Shown: one piece after another, positions 25,905-34,829 of the stretch
How positions within the stretch are numbered: the first letter of the stretch is position 1
Layout: each line of letters opens with the position of its first letter
NCBI GenBank assembly: GCA_027531565.1
Contig: JAPZSB010000009.1
Coordinates: 1-64,000 of the forward strand
From: Beijerinckiaceae bacterium
Lineage (GTDB): Bacteria; Pseudomonadota; Alphaproteobacteria; Rhizobiales; Beijerinckiaceae
Direction: 5' to 3'
Length of the DNA: 64,000 bases
The notes under the pieces: model-generated
What the model saw: only the letters and a program-made list of their open reading frames with translations
Told to the model about the DNA's origin: nothing
Databases searched by the model: none
Position numbers and translations under genes: made by a program

Positions 25905-27038
25905 TCAGCGCCGGAAATCGGCGAACCGGCGCATGAAGCGGCGGTCAATCCAGTCTTTCCAGCGCCATACCCAGCGCCCCTCAACCGAAAGCCAGGGCCC
26001 GCGACCGGCGATGGCGGAACCATCACCTGTCATCAGGATCGAGAGAAACTGCCGGTCCGGTTTGTGTGGAAGAAGCGGCTTGCCCCGGTAGGTTCTGCGG
26101 AGGTTTTCGGTCAGTGCGGCGCCTTGCCGGACCGCGAAAACACCTGCTTTCGGCATCGGGTTGTCAACGACCGTCGCGCAATCCCCGACAGCGAAGATCG
26201 TGGGATCATCCAAGACGGTCAGGGTTTGCGCGATCTTCACAAACCCACCGGCATCAGTCGGAAGTCCGGTCTCCTGAAGCCAGGCCGGCGCACGTGCTGC
26301 CGTTGAAGCGAGCACCGCGTCTGCCCCGACAAAGCGGCCATCCTGTGCACGGATCCCATCGGGGTTGATCTCGGCTACGCGGAACCCGTCAAGCACCGTC
26401 ACGCCATGGCGAACCAGCGCCGCGCGGGCCCGACGTTGAACGCCGCCATTCAGGGTCGGCACGAGGCCGTTGCCGGTTGCCAGGCCGATCCAGAAGGGTC
26501 GCCCTGCGGGATCCACGGAGCGGAGCCTTGCCTTCAGCGCAAGGGCGAGTTCAATCCCGGCTGCCCCTCCGCCCACAAGAATGATCCGGCGGGGTCCATC
26601 CGGGCGTGACGCGTCATCCAGCAGCCTCTCCAATCTTTCCAGGAACGTGCTGATCGGCTTGACGGCGATGCCATGCGTGTCTGCGCCCGCAATCCCCGAG
26701 AGATCAGGCGTGATCCCGACATTCAGCGACAGGATGTCGAATGGAACGACCGTGCCGTCTTCCGTCATCACCGCCCGGCTCTGGCGGTCGATCCGGCAGG
26801 CGGCGGAGCGGAGCAGAGCCATGCCGGATACCCGGACCAACCGCTCAAGGTCGATATGCATATCGGCGTGGCTATACAGGCCCGCGACATGCCCAGGCAG
26901 CATGCCAGAATAGGGCGTGAGAAGCCGATCGGTCACCAATGTCACACGCAAGCCAGGTTCGGGGCGTTCCGCGAAGGCGCGGATGACCTGGACATGCGCA
27001 TGCCCGCCACCAACAAGGACAAGGTTGCGGTCCATCAT
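25905..27038 (-). CDS. NDH-2-like FAD/NAD(P) oxidoreductase, TIGR03169-like (SelD N-domain type)
   Basis: A 377-residue pyridine-nucleotide disulfide oxidoreductase. The N-terminus NLVLVGGGHAHVQVIRAFA and TPYSGMLPGHVAGLYSHADMHIDLERL are the signature of the domain found fused in front of selenophosphate synthetase in some organisms (TIGR03169). A second dinucleotide site is IILVGGGAAGIELALAL, and FAVGDCATV binds the flavin. Here it is a stand-alone protein without SelD. It is the last gene of the eight-gene operon and overlaps the previous stop by 4 bp. Substrate unknown; a chalcogen, arsenic or quinone redox step is possible. Confidence 0.8.
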   Translation of the reverse strand: MMDRNLVLVGGGHAHVQVIRAFAERPEPGLRVTLVTDRLLTPYSGMLPGHVAGLYSHADMHIDLERLVRVSGMALLRSAACRIDRQSRAVMTEDGTVVPFDILSLNVGITPDLSGIAGADTHGIAVKPISTFLERLERLLDDASRPDGPRRIILVGGGAAGIELALALKARLRSVDPAGRPFWIGLATGNGLVPTLNGGVQRRARAALVRHGVTVLDGFRVAEINPDGIRAQDGRFVGADAVLASTAARAPAWLQETGLPTDAGGFVKIAQTLTVLDDPTIFAVGDCATVVDNPMPKAGVFAVRQGAALTENLRRTYRGKPLLPHKPDRQFLSILMTGDGSAIAGRGPWLSVEGRWVWRWKDWIDRRFMRRFADFRR

Positions 27039-27751
27039 GATGCCCTTGTTGCCAGTTCACTGATGGCGCGGCGGGTGGAAGGGGCGACAGTTGCATCAAG
27101 CGCCAGTTCGGCTTTCAGCCAATCGAGATCGGCCAGTTCATCAATGTCGCGCTGGGCGGCGAGAGTCCGGATGGCCAGACCTGCTTCATTGGCACGGCGG
27201 CATGTCTCCGCCAGGACGGTGGGGGTGCTCCAGGCCATGGGCGCGCAAAGTGCCTTTGCAGCGGCGAGCGAGCGAACGCCCAGCAGGCAATAGCCGCCAT
27301 CGGCGCTTGGAACGATGACCACGTCATCAGGGCCGCTGGCGCCAAGGGCTTCCGCCGCTTCGACAAGAGCGCCCCTGCCCATGAGCGGCATATCCGCCCC
27401 CATGATCATGGCACCCGCGGGACATTCGGCGAGCAAGTATGCCAGCACCTCGATCATGGTTGCCCCGAGATCACCGGCATCGGCAAAGGTCAAAGGCCAA
27501 TCCTGGCCGAGGATGGCAGCGAGCTCCTGCCGGCCATCTTCGGGCCGGAAGAAAGCCTGGGGGACAAGGCGCGCAATCGCGGCCGCTTCACCTGCCGATC
27601 GTGCGCAATCCTCCAAGAACGCCCGGGACAGGCGCGCGGCTGCATCCGGACCGATGGATGCCGCCAGCCTTGTCTTGCTGGTGCCCGGACGCGGCGGCTT
27701 GCACATCAAGCCGAGACCGATCCAATCTACCCCTTTCCGAGCTGCCATCAT
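27035..27751 (-). CDS. TIGR04282-like nucleotidyltransferase-fold protein (arsenosugar cluster type)
   Basis: A 238-residue CofC/MobA-like nucleotidyltransferase-fold protein. KPPRPGTSKTRL, MGADMPLM, SADGGYCLLG and MAWSTPTVLAET are diagnostic of the group modelled as TIGR04282, named for its frequent co-occurrence with arsenosugar biosynthesis genes. The start at 27751 is in an ATGA overlap with the preceding glycosyltransferase stop; upstream ATGs would run into that gene. It probably activates a sugar or alcohol with a nucleotide, or transfers a glycosyl group; no member's reaction is firmly known to me. Confidence 0.8.
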   Translation of the reverse strand: MMAARKGVDWIGLGLMCKPPRPGTSKTRLAASIGPDAAARLSRAFLEDCARSAGEAAAIARLVPQAFFRPEDGRQELAAILGQDWPLTFADAGDLGATMIEVLAYLLAECPAGAMIMGADMPLMGRGALVEAAEALGASGPDDVVIVPSADGGYCLLGVRSLAAAKALCAPMAWSTPTVLAETCRRANEAGLAIRTLAAQRDIDELADLDWLKAELALDATVAPSTRRAISELATRAS

Positions 27752-28464
27752 GGACGGCGCCTCTGGAAGCCGCCTGAACCCAGAGCTTCGCGGGCGATGA
27801 CCCACAGGATCTTGATCCCGGCGCGGATGGTGCCGTTCAGGGTGCCGGACACCTTGGAAACCCCGATCCGCCGCCGGTAATCGACCGGGATCTCATGCGT
27901 TGCAAGACCCGCCCGAGCAGCCTTGATCTGCATTTCAACCGTCCAGCCATAGTTCATGTCAGCCATCCCAAGACTGTCAAACGTCGTTCGGGTGATCGCC
28001 CGGAAAGGGCCAAGATCAGTGAATGTCTTGCCCCAGATCAGCCGGATCAGGGTGCAGGCCAGCCAGTTCCCGAAAATCTGCTGCGGTGTCAGCGCACCGC
28101 GTTCCCGCTGGCCGAGCACCCGCGAACCGAGCGTGAAGACTGCTTCCCCCTTGAGAATCGGCCCCACAAGGAGTGCCATGGCCGAAAGGTCATCCGCAGC
28201 ATCGCCATCGACGAACACGAGGATATCGACCGGCGGCAGCGCCTGGATCGCCTCGACACATGCCCGGCCATAGCCCGGTCCGGACACGTCCACCACAATC
28301 GCTCCGGCCCGCCGCCCGATTTCCGGCGTGCCATCGCCTGACTGAAAGTCGCCGATTGCGACGGCGTCGACAAAATCAGGCATGTTGGCCATAACAATCG
28401 GCAGGGCACCGGCCTCGTTCCGTGTCGGGATCACGACCCCGATCCTCATCCCGTTCAAACTCAT
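27748..28464 (-). CDS. Family 2 glycosyltransferase, dolichyl-phosphate mannose synthase-like
   Basis: A 238-residue GT-A glycosyltransferase without membrane helices. RIGVVIPTRNEAGALP starts the nucleotide-binding fold, FVDGDAADD is the DXD-type metal motif, and TDLGPFRAI plus GWTVEMQIKAARAGL contain the acceptor-site residues. The QSGDGTPEIG segment replaces the DGS/DNS loop. It is probably a polyprenyl-phosphate glycosyltransferase feeding the adjacent GT-C membrane protein, with which it overlaps by 4 bp. Close homologues are common in TIGR04282/TIGR04283 neighbourhoods. Confidence 0.82.
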   Translation of the reverse strand: MSLNGMRIGVVIPTRNEAGALPIVMANMPDFVDAVAIGDFQSGDGTPEIGRRAGAIVVDVSGPGYGRACVEAIQALPPVDILVFVDGDAADDLSAMALLVGPILKGEAVFTLGSRVLGQRERGALTPQQIFGNWLACTLIRLIWGKTFTDLGPFRAITRTTFDSLGMADMNYGWTVEMQIKAARAGLATHEIPVDYRRRIGVSKVSGTLNGTIRAGIKILWVIAREALGSGGFQRRRP

Positions 28465-29879
28465 GTTGCCACGCCTTGCCGCAACGACCTGCGCACGAGA
28501 TGGCCAGCCATCAGAACGGGGACAAGGTGGAGAGCCGCAAGTCCGTATCCGTGAATGTCTCGCTGCCCTGCCGCCGCCAGGGGAAAGAACAGGAAATAGA
28601 TCGGCAATCCGATCGTCGCGGCGGGCAGTACCCAGCCACCCCCCGCAATGGCCAAGGGCAGGAACCAGACGGCGTACCAGGGAAATTGTGCCGGCGAGAG
28701 GTAGAACACGGAAGCGGCCACGAGGGCTGCTGACCGAAAAAGCAGGCTGAGATCGTCTGGCCTTTTCGAGGTGGCAAGCAAGCTGACAACGATGCCGAGG
28801 GCAGCCATCAACAAGCGAAGGGCTTGCTCGCCGGTTATTGGCCCAATCACATGCAAGGCCGCGTAGGAGAGCCAGGCAAACGGAGCGTTGTTGACACTCC
28901 AGCCGCCGGCATAGGCCGTCAGCCCGGCATTCGGGGAAAGACTCGCCAGAACGAGCGGGGCGCAGAGGATCGCGGACGTGATCCCAAGCCCGAGAACGAA
29001 CAAGGCGATTGCCCTTCCTGCGGGCCAGAACAACCGGGCGATGAGCGGCGCCAAAAGGACGGGCCAGAGCTTCACGCCAACGGCCAGGCCAAGCGCAATA
29101 CCCGCCCCAACGGCTCTGCCGTACCAGCCGGCAAGAAGCGCAACGAATACCGCCGGGACCAGGGCGGCATCGAAATGTGCCAGTCCGGTCAGGCAGAACG
29201 CCAGAAGCGGGTTACACCAGTAGAGAACCAAACCGATCAGCGATTGCCCGGATGCCCGCAGCACATGCCAGATCAGGAGCGCGGTGACGAACTCCGCGCT
29301 GAGAACCATGAGTCTGATGCCTTCGATGTCCCATGGCATCACCCAATGAGCGAGGGCAAACAGCATTTGCGCTGTTCCGGGATAGACCGAGCGCAGATCC
29401 GGGAAATTGATCGCCTCGATCACATGGCGGCCGGCAGCAACCAGTCCGACAGGGGCACCATCCGACCCTTTGAGAAGATCTTGCGGCGACAGGGCATAAG
29501 GGCTGAACCCGTTTGCGACCATTGCCCCGTCGAGGAGATAGCGGAAGTGGTCGTCCTCGAGCATGGGGCTGGCACCGAAATAGGGCAGCCGCATCAGAAG
29601 CCCCGCAAGTCCAATGGCCATCCATACCCACGGCGAGACAGCCAGCGCGCGCGCCTGCCACACTGTCCAGAACACAAAGCCACCCGAACTGGCCAGCAGT
29701 GCAACAAGCGTCAGGGACACAATCCATCTGTCCCGTGCAGAGCCCGGCATCGAGCCGAAGACGAAAGCGATGGCAATCTGGACGATGACAGCGCCGGCTA
29801 GCGCAGCCATGAGAAGGACGAACCGAGCATCACCCGAAGATCGGTCGCGACCGGTGATGGCTGGAAACTCCATACTCAT
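28461..29879 (-). CDS. Polytopic GT-C (mannosyltransferase-like) membrane glycosyltransferase
   Basis: A 472-residue integral membrane protein with about 11-13 hydrophobic helices. MRLPYFGASPMLEDDHFRYLLDGAMVANGFSPY is the GT-C loop after the first helices, with the acidic EDD/D residues that act as catalytic base in polyprenol-phosphate-dependent mannosyltransferases (GT87/PIG-M/MptA-like). LYWCNPLLAFCLTGLAHFD and AVGVKLWPVLLAPL support the same group. It overlaps both neighbours by 4 bp. It likely transfers a sugar from the lipid carrier made by the GT2 protein on the periplasmic side; acceptor unknown. Confidence 0.8.
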   Translation of the reverse strand: MSMEFPAITGRDRSSGDARFVLLMAALAGAVIVQIAIAFVFGSMPGSARDRWIVSLTLVALLASSGGFVFWTVWQARALAVSPWVWMAIGLAGLLMRLPYFGASPMLEDDHFRYLLDGAMVANGFSPYALSPQDLLKGSDGAPVGLVAAGRHVIEAINFPDLRSVYPGTAQMLFALAHWVMPWDIEGIRLMVLSAEFVTALLIWHVLRASGQSLIGLVLYWCNPLLAFCLTGLAHFDAALVPAVFVALLAGWYGRAVGAGIALGLAVGVKLWPVLLAPLIARLFWPAGRAIALFVLGLGITSAILCAPLVLASLSPNAGLTAYAGGWSVNNAPFAWLSYAALHVIGPITGEQALRLLMAALGIVVSLLATSKRPDDLSLLFRSAALVAASVFYLSPAQFPWYAVWFLPLAIAGGGWVLPAATIGLPIYFLFFPLAAAGQRDIHGYGLAALHLVPVLMAGHLVRRSLRQGVAT

Positions 29880-30469
29880 AAACCGGGCACAGTCCTGGAA
29901 AGAAGCTGCCCCCAGTCCTTGTCATAGGGATGGGCCTTGCCCGGTTTGCTCCCGCTGATGAGTGGGCGTCCCTCCGCCGCCCAGCGGAAGACACCGCCGC
30001 GAAGATTGTAGAGGCGGCCATCGGTATGGGGTGCCAGTTCACGCAACGTCTGCATCAAGACCTGCGAGGAACGAACGCCAACGGCACAATAGAACACGAC
30101 AGGGCGGCCCTTCAGGAGGGGCTGGTGCTGTCGCAGGATCTCCTCGGCTGAACTCCCCGGCTCAACGCGGATCGCACCGGGAAGATGGCCCAATGCGAAC
30201 TCCTCTTCCGTGCGCACATCCAGAAGGGTGACGTCGCCTTTGGCAATCATCGCCGCCAGTGTCGAAGGAAGAACGTCGTCCACCGGGTAGCGGCGAATGA
30301 CCTCACGCTCGACATCCTCCAGCGTCACCTGTGGATTGGTCGGATCCAGGGTCCACGGGCGCAAGCTGGGTGACAGGGCAAGGAAGCCACCCGCGCCGAC
30401 TGCAGCCAGCACGAGAAGGCCCAATCCCAGCCCGATTGCCAATCTTCGCCGTGTCTTGCTGCCTACCAT
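29876..30469 (-). CDS. Membrane-anchored rhodanese-domain protein
   Basis: A 197-residue protein: one N-terminal transmembrane segment (residues 10-32), then a rhodanese domain at about 75-175. LLDVRTEEEFALGHLPGAI is the rhodanese motif, and the active loop FYCAVGVRSSQ carries the catalytic Cys128. The orientation suggests a periplasmic catalytic domain able to move sulfane sulfur or bind oxyanions such as arsenate. It follows DUF547 by 37 bp and overlaps the GT-C gene. Sulfurtransferase activity is inferred from the intact Cys loop. Confidence 0.82.
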   Translation of the reverse strand: MVGSKTRRRLAIGLGLGLLVLAAVGAGGFLALSPSLRPWTLDPTNPQVTLEDVEREVIRRYPVDDVLPSTLAAMIAKGDVTLLDVRTEEEFALGHLPGAIRVEPGSSAEEILRQHQPLLKGRPVVFYCAVGVRSSQVLMQTLRELAPHTDGRLYNLRGGVFRWAAEGRPLISGSKPGKAHPYDKDWGQLLSRTVPGL

Positions 30470-30506
30470 GATGCCTCAGGCCAACCCGACTTCAACTGCA
30501 CCTGAT

Positions 30507-31328
30507 TCATGATATCGGGCGGAACCGGTTGAGCGACCAGTCATAATCGTCCTCGGCGATCCGCGGCGATTTCGAAAGATGCCGCTTCAGCGCCGGTTCG
30601 GCATAGGTCTGGAAATGGGCGATGAGGCCGGCATCGTTGCCGCCGAAATCCTCGATGAACCATTTGTAGATCGACGACACTTTGAGCGCTCCCGACGGGA
30701 GTATGGTCACGCCGCGCGGGTGGTTGATAAAGGCCCGCGCCCCGGCATCGAGATCGGCCTCGAGCGTTGCCGCACGCCATGCCCGGTTCATGAGATTGGG
30801 ACAGCCGTAGGAGGCGCAATTGACGATATAATGGACGCGTGGGTCCTTGAAGGTCGGGCGCATCACGGCATGCTCGATATCGTCCAGCGACAGCCGACGC
30901 CCCTCGACAGTCACCCTCGGCTGGCGCCATGGGCCGGTATAGGCTTTGGGGTCGAGCCAGGAATCGCTCTTGATGTCGCGGATCGACGCGACGGGATAGC
31001 GGTCAATGATGACCTTGAGCGTGATGGCATTGTAGAGATTGCCCCAATAGGCCATGGCGTCGCCACGCGCCATCGAGGAAGGACGGCGTTGCGCCATCTC
31101 GGCGATGTAGGCATCAAGAGCCGCCCGATCAGCGGCGTTGGCGCGCCAGGCCGCATAGTCGACACGGGTAACGCCATCCGGGCTCGGCTTCACATAGCGC
31201 TTCAGCAGGCCATCATAGGGTGCATCGGGATCGGTCTGCGCGACGGCGGCAGATCCTGGTGCCAAGCAAAATGCGACGGCCAATCCGAGTACATGGCGAC
31301 GATCGGGCATGAAGGGCGAGCTGTTCAT
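30507..31328 (-). CDS. DUF547 secreted protein
   Basis: About 273 residues. The start at 31328 has GGAGA nearby and begins a signal peptide (DRRHVLGLAVAFCLAPGSAAVAQ); an in-frame ATG at 31367 touches the previous stop and is possible. The DUF547 core is plain: YWGNLYNAITLKVI, SWLDPKAYTGPW, LSLDDIEHAVMRP, DPRVHYIVNCASYGCPNL and FINHPRGV. The conserved Cys in NCASYGCP suggests a papain-like/transglutaminase-like fold, but no reaction has been shown for the family as far as I know. DUF547 genes often accompany TIGR04283 and TVP38 genes. Confidence 0.85.
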   Translation of the reverse strand: MNSSPFMPDRRHVLGLAVAFCLAPGSAAVAQTDPDAPYDGLLKRYVKPSPDGVTRVDYAAWRANAADRAALDAYIAEMAQRRPSSMARGDAMAYWGNLYNAITLKVIIDRYPVASIRDIKSDSWLDPKAYTGPWRQPRVTVEGRRLSLDDIEHAVMRPTFKDPRVHYIVNCASYGCPNLMNRAWRAATLEADLDAGARAFINHPRGVTILPSGALKVSSIYKWFIEDFGGNDAGLIAHFQTYAEPALKRHLSKSPRIAEDDYDWSLNRFRPIS

Positions 31329-31366
31329 TCTGAGTGTCTCCGGACCACGTCTCGACGAAAGCATCA

Positions 31367-32092
31367 TCAGGCGTTTTGCCCGCTTCGGGCTTCAAACCGT
31401 TTGCGCAGGGGGATTGCCGCCAGCGACAGGACTGCAAGCCCGACAAGACCGGCAATGATCTCGGGCGTCAGGATCGATCCGGGCGTGATGGCGCCGCCCT
31501 GATCGAGAACAGTGCCAAGGCCTGCACCGGCAAGTGAGAAAACCGCCGTCCCCGGAATGATGCCGAAAAATGTCGTTACTACGTAAGTTGCGATTTTCAC
31601 GCCGACAAAGGCCGGCACGAGATTGACGAGGAAAAACGGGAACAGCGGCACGAGACGAAGCACCAAGAGGTAGGCTCCCGCGTTGCGCCGGATTCCCTCA
31701 GCCAGTTTCGCAGCCGGCGCCCCGAAGCGATCCAGTGCATTCTCGCCGAAAATGGCCTTGGCGAACACGAAGATCACCGTTGCGCCGATCGTGGCCCCGG
31801 TCACCGTCAGCAGCGTGCCGAGGGCAGCGCCGAAGAGGAACCCACCGGAAAGGGTCAGGAAAACGGCGCCCGGAAACGAGAAAGCGACCGCAATCACGTA
31901 AACCGCGACATAGGCGAGGCCGGCAAGCAGCAGGCTCCCCTGTACCCAGGCCGTGAGCGCTTCGCGATGCGTCTTCAGGGTATCGAGCGAAAGATAGGAT
32001 GCCAGCCCCGACCAGCGCAGCAGAAGGAACGCGCCGATGGCGATCAGGGCCAGCCACAGTCGGCGATCCTTGAGGAGGGATGAGAGCGACAT
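31367..32092 (-). CDS. TVP38/TMEM64 (VTT/DedA-like) membrane protein
   Basis: A 241-residue inner-membrane protein of the VTT superfamily. Core motifs are FSFPGAVFLTLSGGFLFGAALGTLLTVTGATIGATVIF, with the family's G-x-x-G-rich reentrant loop, then RLVPLFPFFLVNLVPAFVGV. These proteins are thought to move lipids or to exchange ions across the membrane. It is commonly found next to, or fused with, MerA-like flavoproteins, as here: the flavoprotein stop is 11 bp upstream. The start at 32092 is chosen because the longer ORF would overlap that gene. Confidence 0.85.
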   Translation of the reverse strand: MSLSSLLKDRRLWLALIAIGAFLLLRWSGLASYLSLDTLKTHREALTAWVQGSLLLAGLAYVAVYVIAVAFSFPGAVFLTLSGGFLFGAALGTLLTVTGATIGATVIFVFAKAIFGENALDRFGAPAAKLAEGIRRNAGAYLLVLRLVPLFPFFLVNLVPAFVGVKIATYVVTTFFGIIPGTAVFSLAGAGLGTVLDQGGAITPGSILTPEIIAGLVGLAVLSLAAIPLRKRFEARSGQNA

Positions 32093-32103
32093 GATGGCCT
32101 CGT

Positions 32104-33582
32104 TCAGGACAGGATGCGTTGGACAAGGCCGACAATGCGGCGGGTGAAGGCGCCGAAGAGCTTCGGCGTGTAGTAGCTGCCAGCAGCCCGTTTCGAGATT
32201 TCCGAGAGCGTGGGATACGGCAGGATGGCCGATGCGATCGCACCGATCTTCAACCCGGCGCTGATGGCAAGACCCCACGTGCCGATCAGTTCGCCGGCCC
32301 GGGGCCCGACAATGGTGGCGCCAAGGATCTTGCCCTTCGGCCCGAGGACGATCTTGGCGAGCCCCTCGGTCGCGCGTTCCGCCTGCGCCCGGTCATTCAA
32401 GGCGAAGGACCATGTCAGGATATCAACCGCGTGACCTGCCTTGCGCGCTTCGGCCTCGGTGAGCCCGGCATGGGCAAGTTCCGGATCGGCATAGGTCACC
32501 CAGGGCAAGGCGCGGTAATCCACCTTGGCCGGAAGCCCGAACAGGGCGTTCCGGATGACAATCCCGGCGTGATAACCGGCGATGTGGGTGAATTGCGGGC
32601 CACCAGCCACGTCGCCGATGGCAAAGACCTTGCGATTGCTGGTCAAGAGCCGCTCATCGACGGTGATCCCTCTTGGCGTTGCTGCAATGCCGGCCTTGTC
32701 GAGCCCAAGGCTTTCAATATTGGGGCGCCGCCCTGCCGCAACGAGGACATGCGTGCCGGCAAGTGTCCGGCCAAACGGGCTGTCGGCATCGAGGGTCACG
32801 GTGACCGTGCCGTCGTCCCGTCGCACTTCGCTGACGCCGAGGCCTTCAACGATGCGCACGCCATCGCTCATAAGCGATGTGCGCACAACCGCCACGGCCT
32901 CCGGTTCATCCTTGGCAAGGATCCCGAATTTCTCGATGACGGTTACCTCCGAGCCCAATCGCCTGAAGGATTGCGCCATCTCGATCCCGATCGGGCCGCC
33001 GCCGATCACGATGAGATGGGCGGGCCGTTCCTTCAGTTCGAAAACCGATTCATTGGTGAGATAGCCGGCCTCCGCGAGGCCAGGGATCGGTGGCACCGCA
33101 GCGCGTGACCCCGTCGCCACCACGAAGCGTCGGGCCTTGATCCGGCGACCGCTGGCCTCGACCGTTTCCCGATCAACAAACTGACCGGCAGCCTTGATGA
33201 CCATCACACCGAGGCCCTCGAAACGCTCGACACTGTCATGCGGGGCGATGGCGCCGATGACGCCATGAACATGGTCATGCACCTCGTGAAACCGGATTTC
33301 CGGTTCTGCACCATGGATGCCAAACCGGCTGCCGATCCGTTGCGTGTGGGCTACGTGGGCCGCTGCAATCAGGGCCTTTGAGGGGACGCACCCCGTATTG
33401 AGGCAATCCCCGCCCATCTCGCCCTTTTCGATCAGGACAACAGAGGCGCCCATCTGGACAGCGCCGGCAGCGACGGACAGCCCCCCGGAGCCTGCGCCCA
33501 GGATGCAAAGGTCGGCGTGAACGGTGTCACCGCGGATTTCGGGGCGCTTCGGCGGCAGCGATGGAGTGGTGGCACCGGCCAT
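32104..33582 (-). CDS. MerA/dihydrolipoamide dehydrogenase-like FAD oxidoreductase
   Basis: A 492-residue class I pyridine nucleotide-disulfide oxidoreductase. DLCILGAGSGGLSVAAGA binds FAD, GGDCLNTGCVPSKAL carries the redox-active Cys60/Cys65 pair, VIGGGPIGIEMAQSF binds NAD(P)H, and FAIGDVAGGPQFTHIAGYHA precedes the dimer domain. There is no N-terminal metal-binding domain and no C-terminal vicinal Cys pair, so it is not a mercuric reductase proper; the C-terminus extends in a basic tail (TRRIVGLVQRILS). It is the first gene of the eight-gene operon, with a sigma-type promoter 37 bp upstream and AGGAAGA as ribosome-binding site. Its substrate is unknown. Confidence 0.85.
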   Translation of the reverse strand: MAGATTPSLPPKRPEIRGDTVHADLCILGAGSGGLSVAAGAVQMGASVVLIEKGEMGGDCLNTGCVPSKALIAAAHVAHTQRIGSRFGIHGAEPEIRFHEVHDHVHGVIGAIAPHDSVERFEGLGVMVIKAAGQFVDRETVEASGRRIKARRFVVATGSRAAVPPIPGLAEAGYLTNESVFELKERPAHLIVIGGGPIGIEMAQSFRRLGSEVTVIEKFGILAKDEPEAVAVVRTSLMSDGVRIVEGLGVSEVRRDDGTVTVTLDADSPFGRTLAGTHVLVAAGRRPNIESLGLDKAGIAATPRGITVDERLLTSNRKVFAIGDVAGGPQFTHIAGYHAGIVIRNALFGLPAKVDYRALPWVTYADPELAHAGLTEAEARKAGHAVDILTWSFALNDRAQAERATEGLAKIVLGPKGKILGATIVGPRAGELIGTWGLAISAGLKIGAIASAILPYPTLSEISKRAAGSYYTPKLFGAFTRRIVGLVQRILS

Positions 33583-33618
33583 CAGGTCTTCCTGTGAAAT
33601 TTATGTTTCATTGCGGTG

Positions 33619-33646
33619 TTTTCGTCCCTGACGCGATCCCCGTTAC
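33619..33646 (-). promoter_or_regulatory. ECF-type promoter of the eight-gene operon
   Basis: On the minus strand: GTAACG (33646-33641), 16 bp, CGAAAA (33624-33619). The predicted start of transcription near 33612 leaves a 30-nt leader with an AGGAAGA ribosome-binding site before the MerA-like gene. Confidence 0.65.
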
Positions 33647-33794
33647 AGGCAAAACACTTCACGCATTCGTCAGGTATCCGTGAATGCGCTGGTGCTGCCT
33701 GAGAGGCGCTTCATTCGCCGTGATCGAGAGAACGTGAATTGCGCGGGACGCATGAGCCGCCATCGTTGCGGCGAAGGCAAGGAGAGGTCAATTC

Positions 33795-34721
33795 ATGTCA
33801 TTCAATCGTCGCGACCTTTTGCGCCTTGGCACCGGCCTTGTTGTCAGCGCCGGCAACCCGGCTTGGGCCGAGGTCAGGAAGCGCTATCATTCCGACTATT
33901 TTTCCTTTGTCGGATCGGATGCGGAGGGCTCGGTCTATCTTGCCCACGACAACAATCGCGGTCAGACCGGTGACCAGTTTTTCGCAGATCACTGGATCAT
34001 GATGTATGCCGAAGGCACAGGCGTCGTGCCGATTGTCGGCAGCGCCCATTATCCGAATCCCGGGCGCGAACTTCAGATCATCCCCGATTCAGAGCATTTC
34101 CAGTTTCGCGGGGCGATCGAAACCGGCATCCGCATGGTCAGTGCAACAAACGGAATGGAGATGTCGGTCGGCAGGCTGGTTCCGGTCTTGCGTCGGCAGA
34201 CCGAGGATCGCGATTACTGGATCGGCGCTGCGCCGGCCACACTGCGATGGCGCGGACGGACCTTGAATGGACGCGTGATCTTCGAATTCATCGCACAAAC
34301 CGGATACAATCGCTTCACAAGCGATTTCGGTGCGAGCTGGTCCAATTTCAACGGTCTCTATCTGCTGACCGATGATCAGCATGACCTCTATATCCGCTAT
34401 CATGAACGCCTCCAGCCCGGCACGCCTCGTGAAAGCGGGATGGCGACGTTCGAGGGGCCTGGCACACTCTCGACGATCGATTTTTCCATCAAGGAGACAC
34501 AGGCCTTGGCAGACCGCAATTACCGTTGGCCGATACGCTGGGAGGTTGGCTTTCAACATGCCGGCGGGCAATGGCAGCTGGAAGCCTCGACGGTTCACCT
34601 CGAGGCCGTGGCTGACTGGACAAGAGGCGGCTTCGCCATGTCGGTGATCCGGGGCGAGATCCGGCGATCGGATGGCTCCGGCAGGCGACAGGTCAAGGGT
34701 TGGGCCGAATTGCTGATCTGA
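33795..34721 (+). CDS. Exported CrtC/AttH-like (lipocalin-like) protein, function unknown
   Basis: A 308-residue protein with an N-terminal Arg pair and hydrophobic segment (FNRRDLLRLGTGLVVSAG), a Tat-type signal. The mature part is rich in beta-strand patterns: SDYFSFVGSDAEGSVYLAHDN, HWIMMYAEGTG and ADWTRGGFAMSVIRGEI. The layout recalls the CrtC/AttH carotenoid-hydratase-like double-lipocalin family, but the similarity is weak and from memory. It has no clear GTAACG promoter; a 7-bp inverted repeat (33662-33688) lies in the divergent region. Included in the cluster by position between two regulated units. Confidence 0.6.
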   Translation: MSFNRRDLLRLGTGLVVSAGNPAWAEVRKRYHSDYFSFVGSDAEGSVYLAHDNNRGQTGDQFFADHWIMMYAEGTGVVPIVGSAHYPNPGRELQIIPDSEHFQFRGAIETGIRMVSATNGMEMSVGRLVPVLRRQTEDRDYWIGAAPATLRWRGRTLNGRVIFEFIAQTGYNRFTSDFGASWSNFNGLYLLTDDQHDLYIRYHERLQPGTPRESGMATFEGPGTLSTIDFSIKETQALADRNYRWPIRWEVGFQHAGGQWQLEASTVHLEAVADWTRGGFAMSVIRGEIRRSDGSGRRQVKGWAELLI

Positions 34722-34801
34722 TCCGGCGTTGGCAGATTGTCGTCCAACGCCAAGAAAGGTTGTTGCCCGGAGCGTTCCTTGCTGCCGCTCGCAAAGTGTC
34801 T

Positions 34802-34829
34802 GTAACGGAACAGATGGGTGTTACGTATC
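34802..34829 (+). promoter_or_regulatory. ECF-type promoter of the TIGR04283-like gene
   Basis: GTAACG (34802-34807), 16 bp, CGTATC (34824-34829). The -10 deviates from the CGAA of the other sites, so this is the weakest of the six. A 100-nt leader would follow. Confidence 0.5.

Noticed and set aside
32104-33582. Mercuric reductase merA
   Set aside because: It lacks the N-terminal metal-binding domain and C-terminal vicinal Cys pair, and no merR/merT/merP genes are near.
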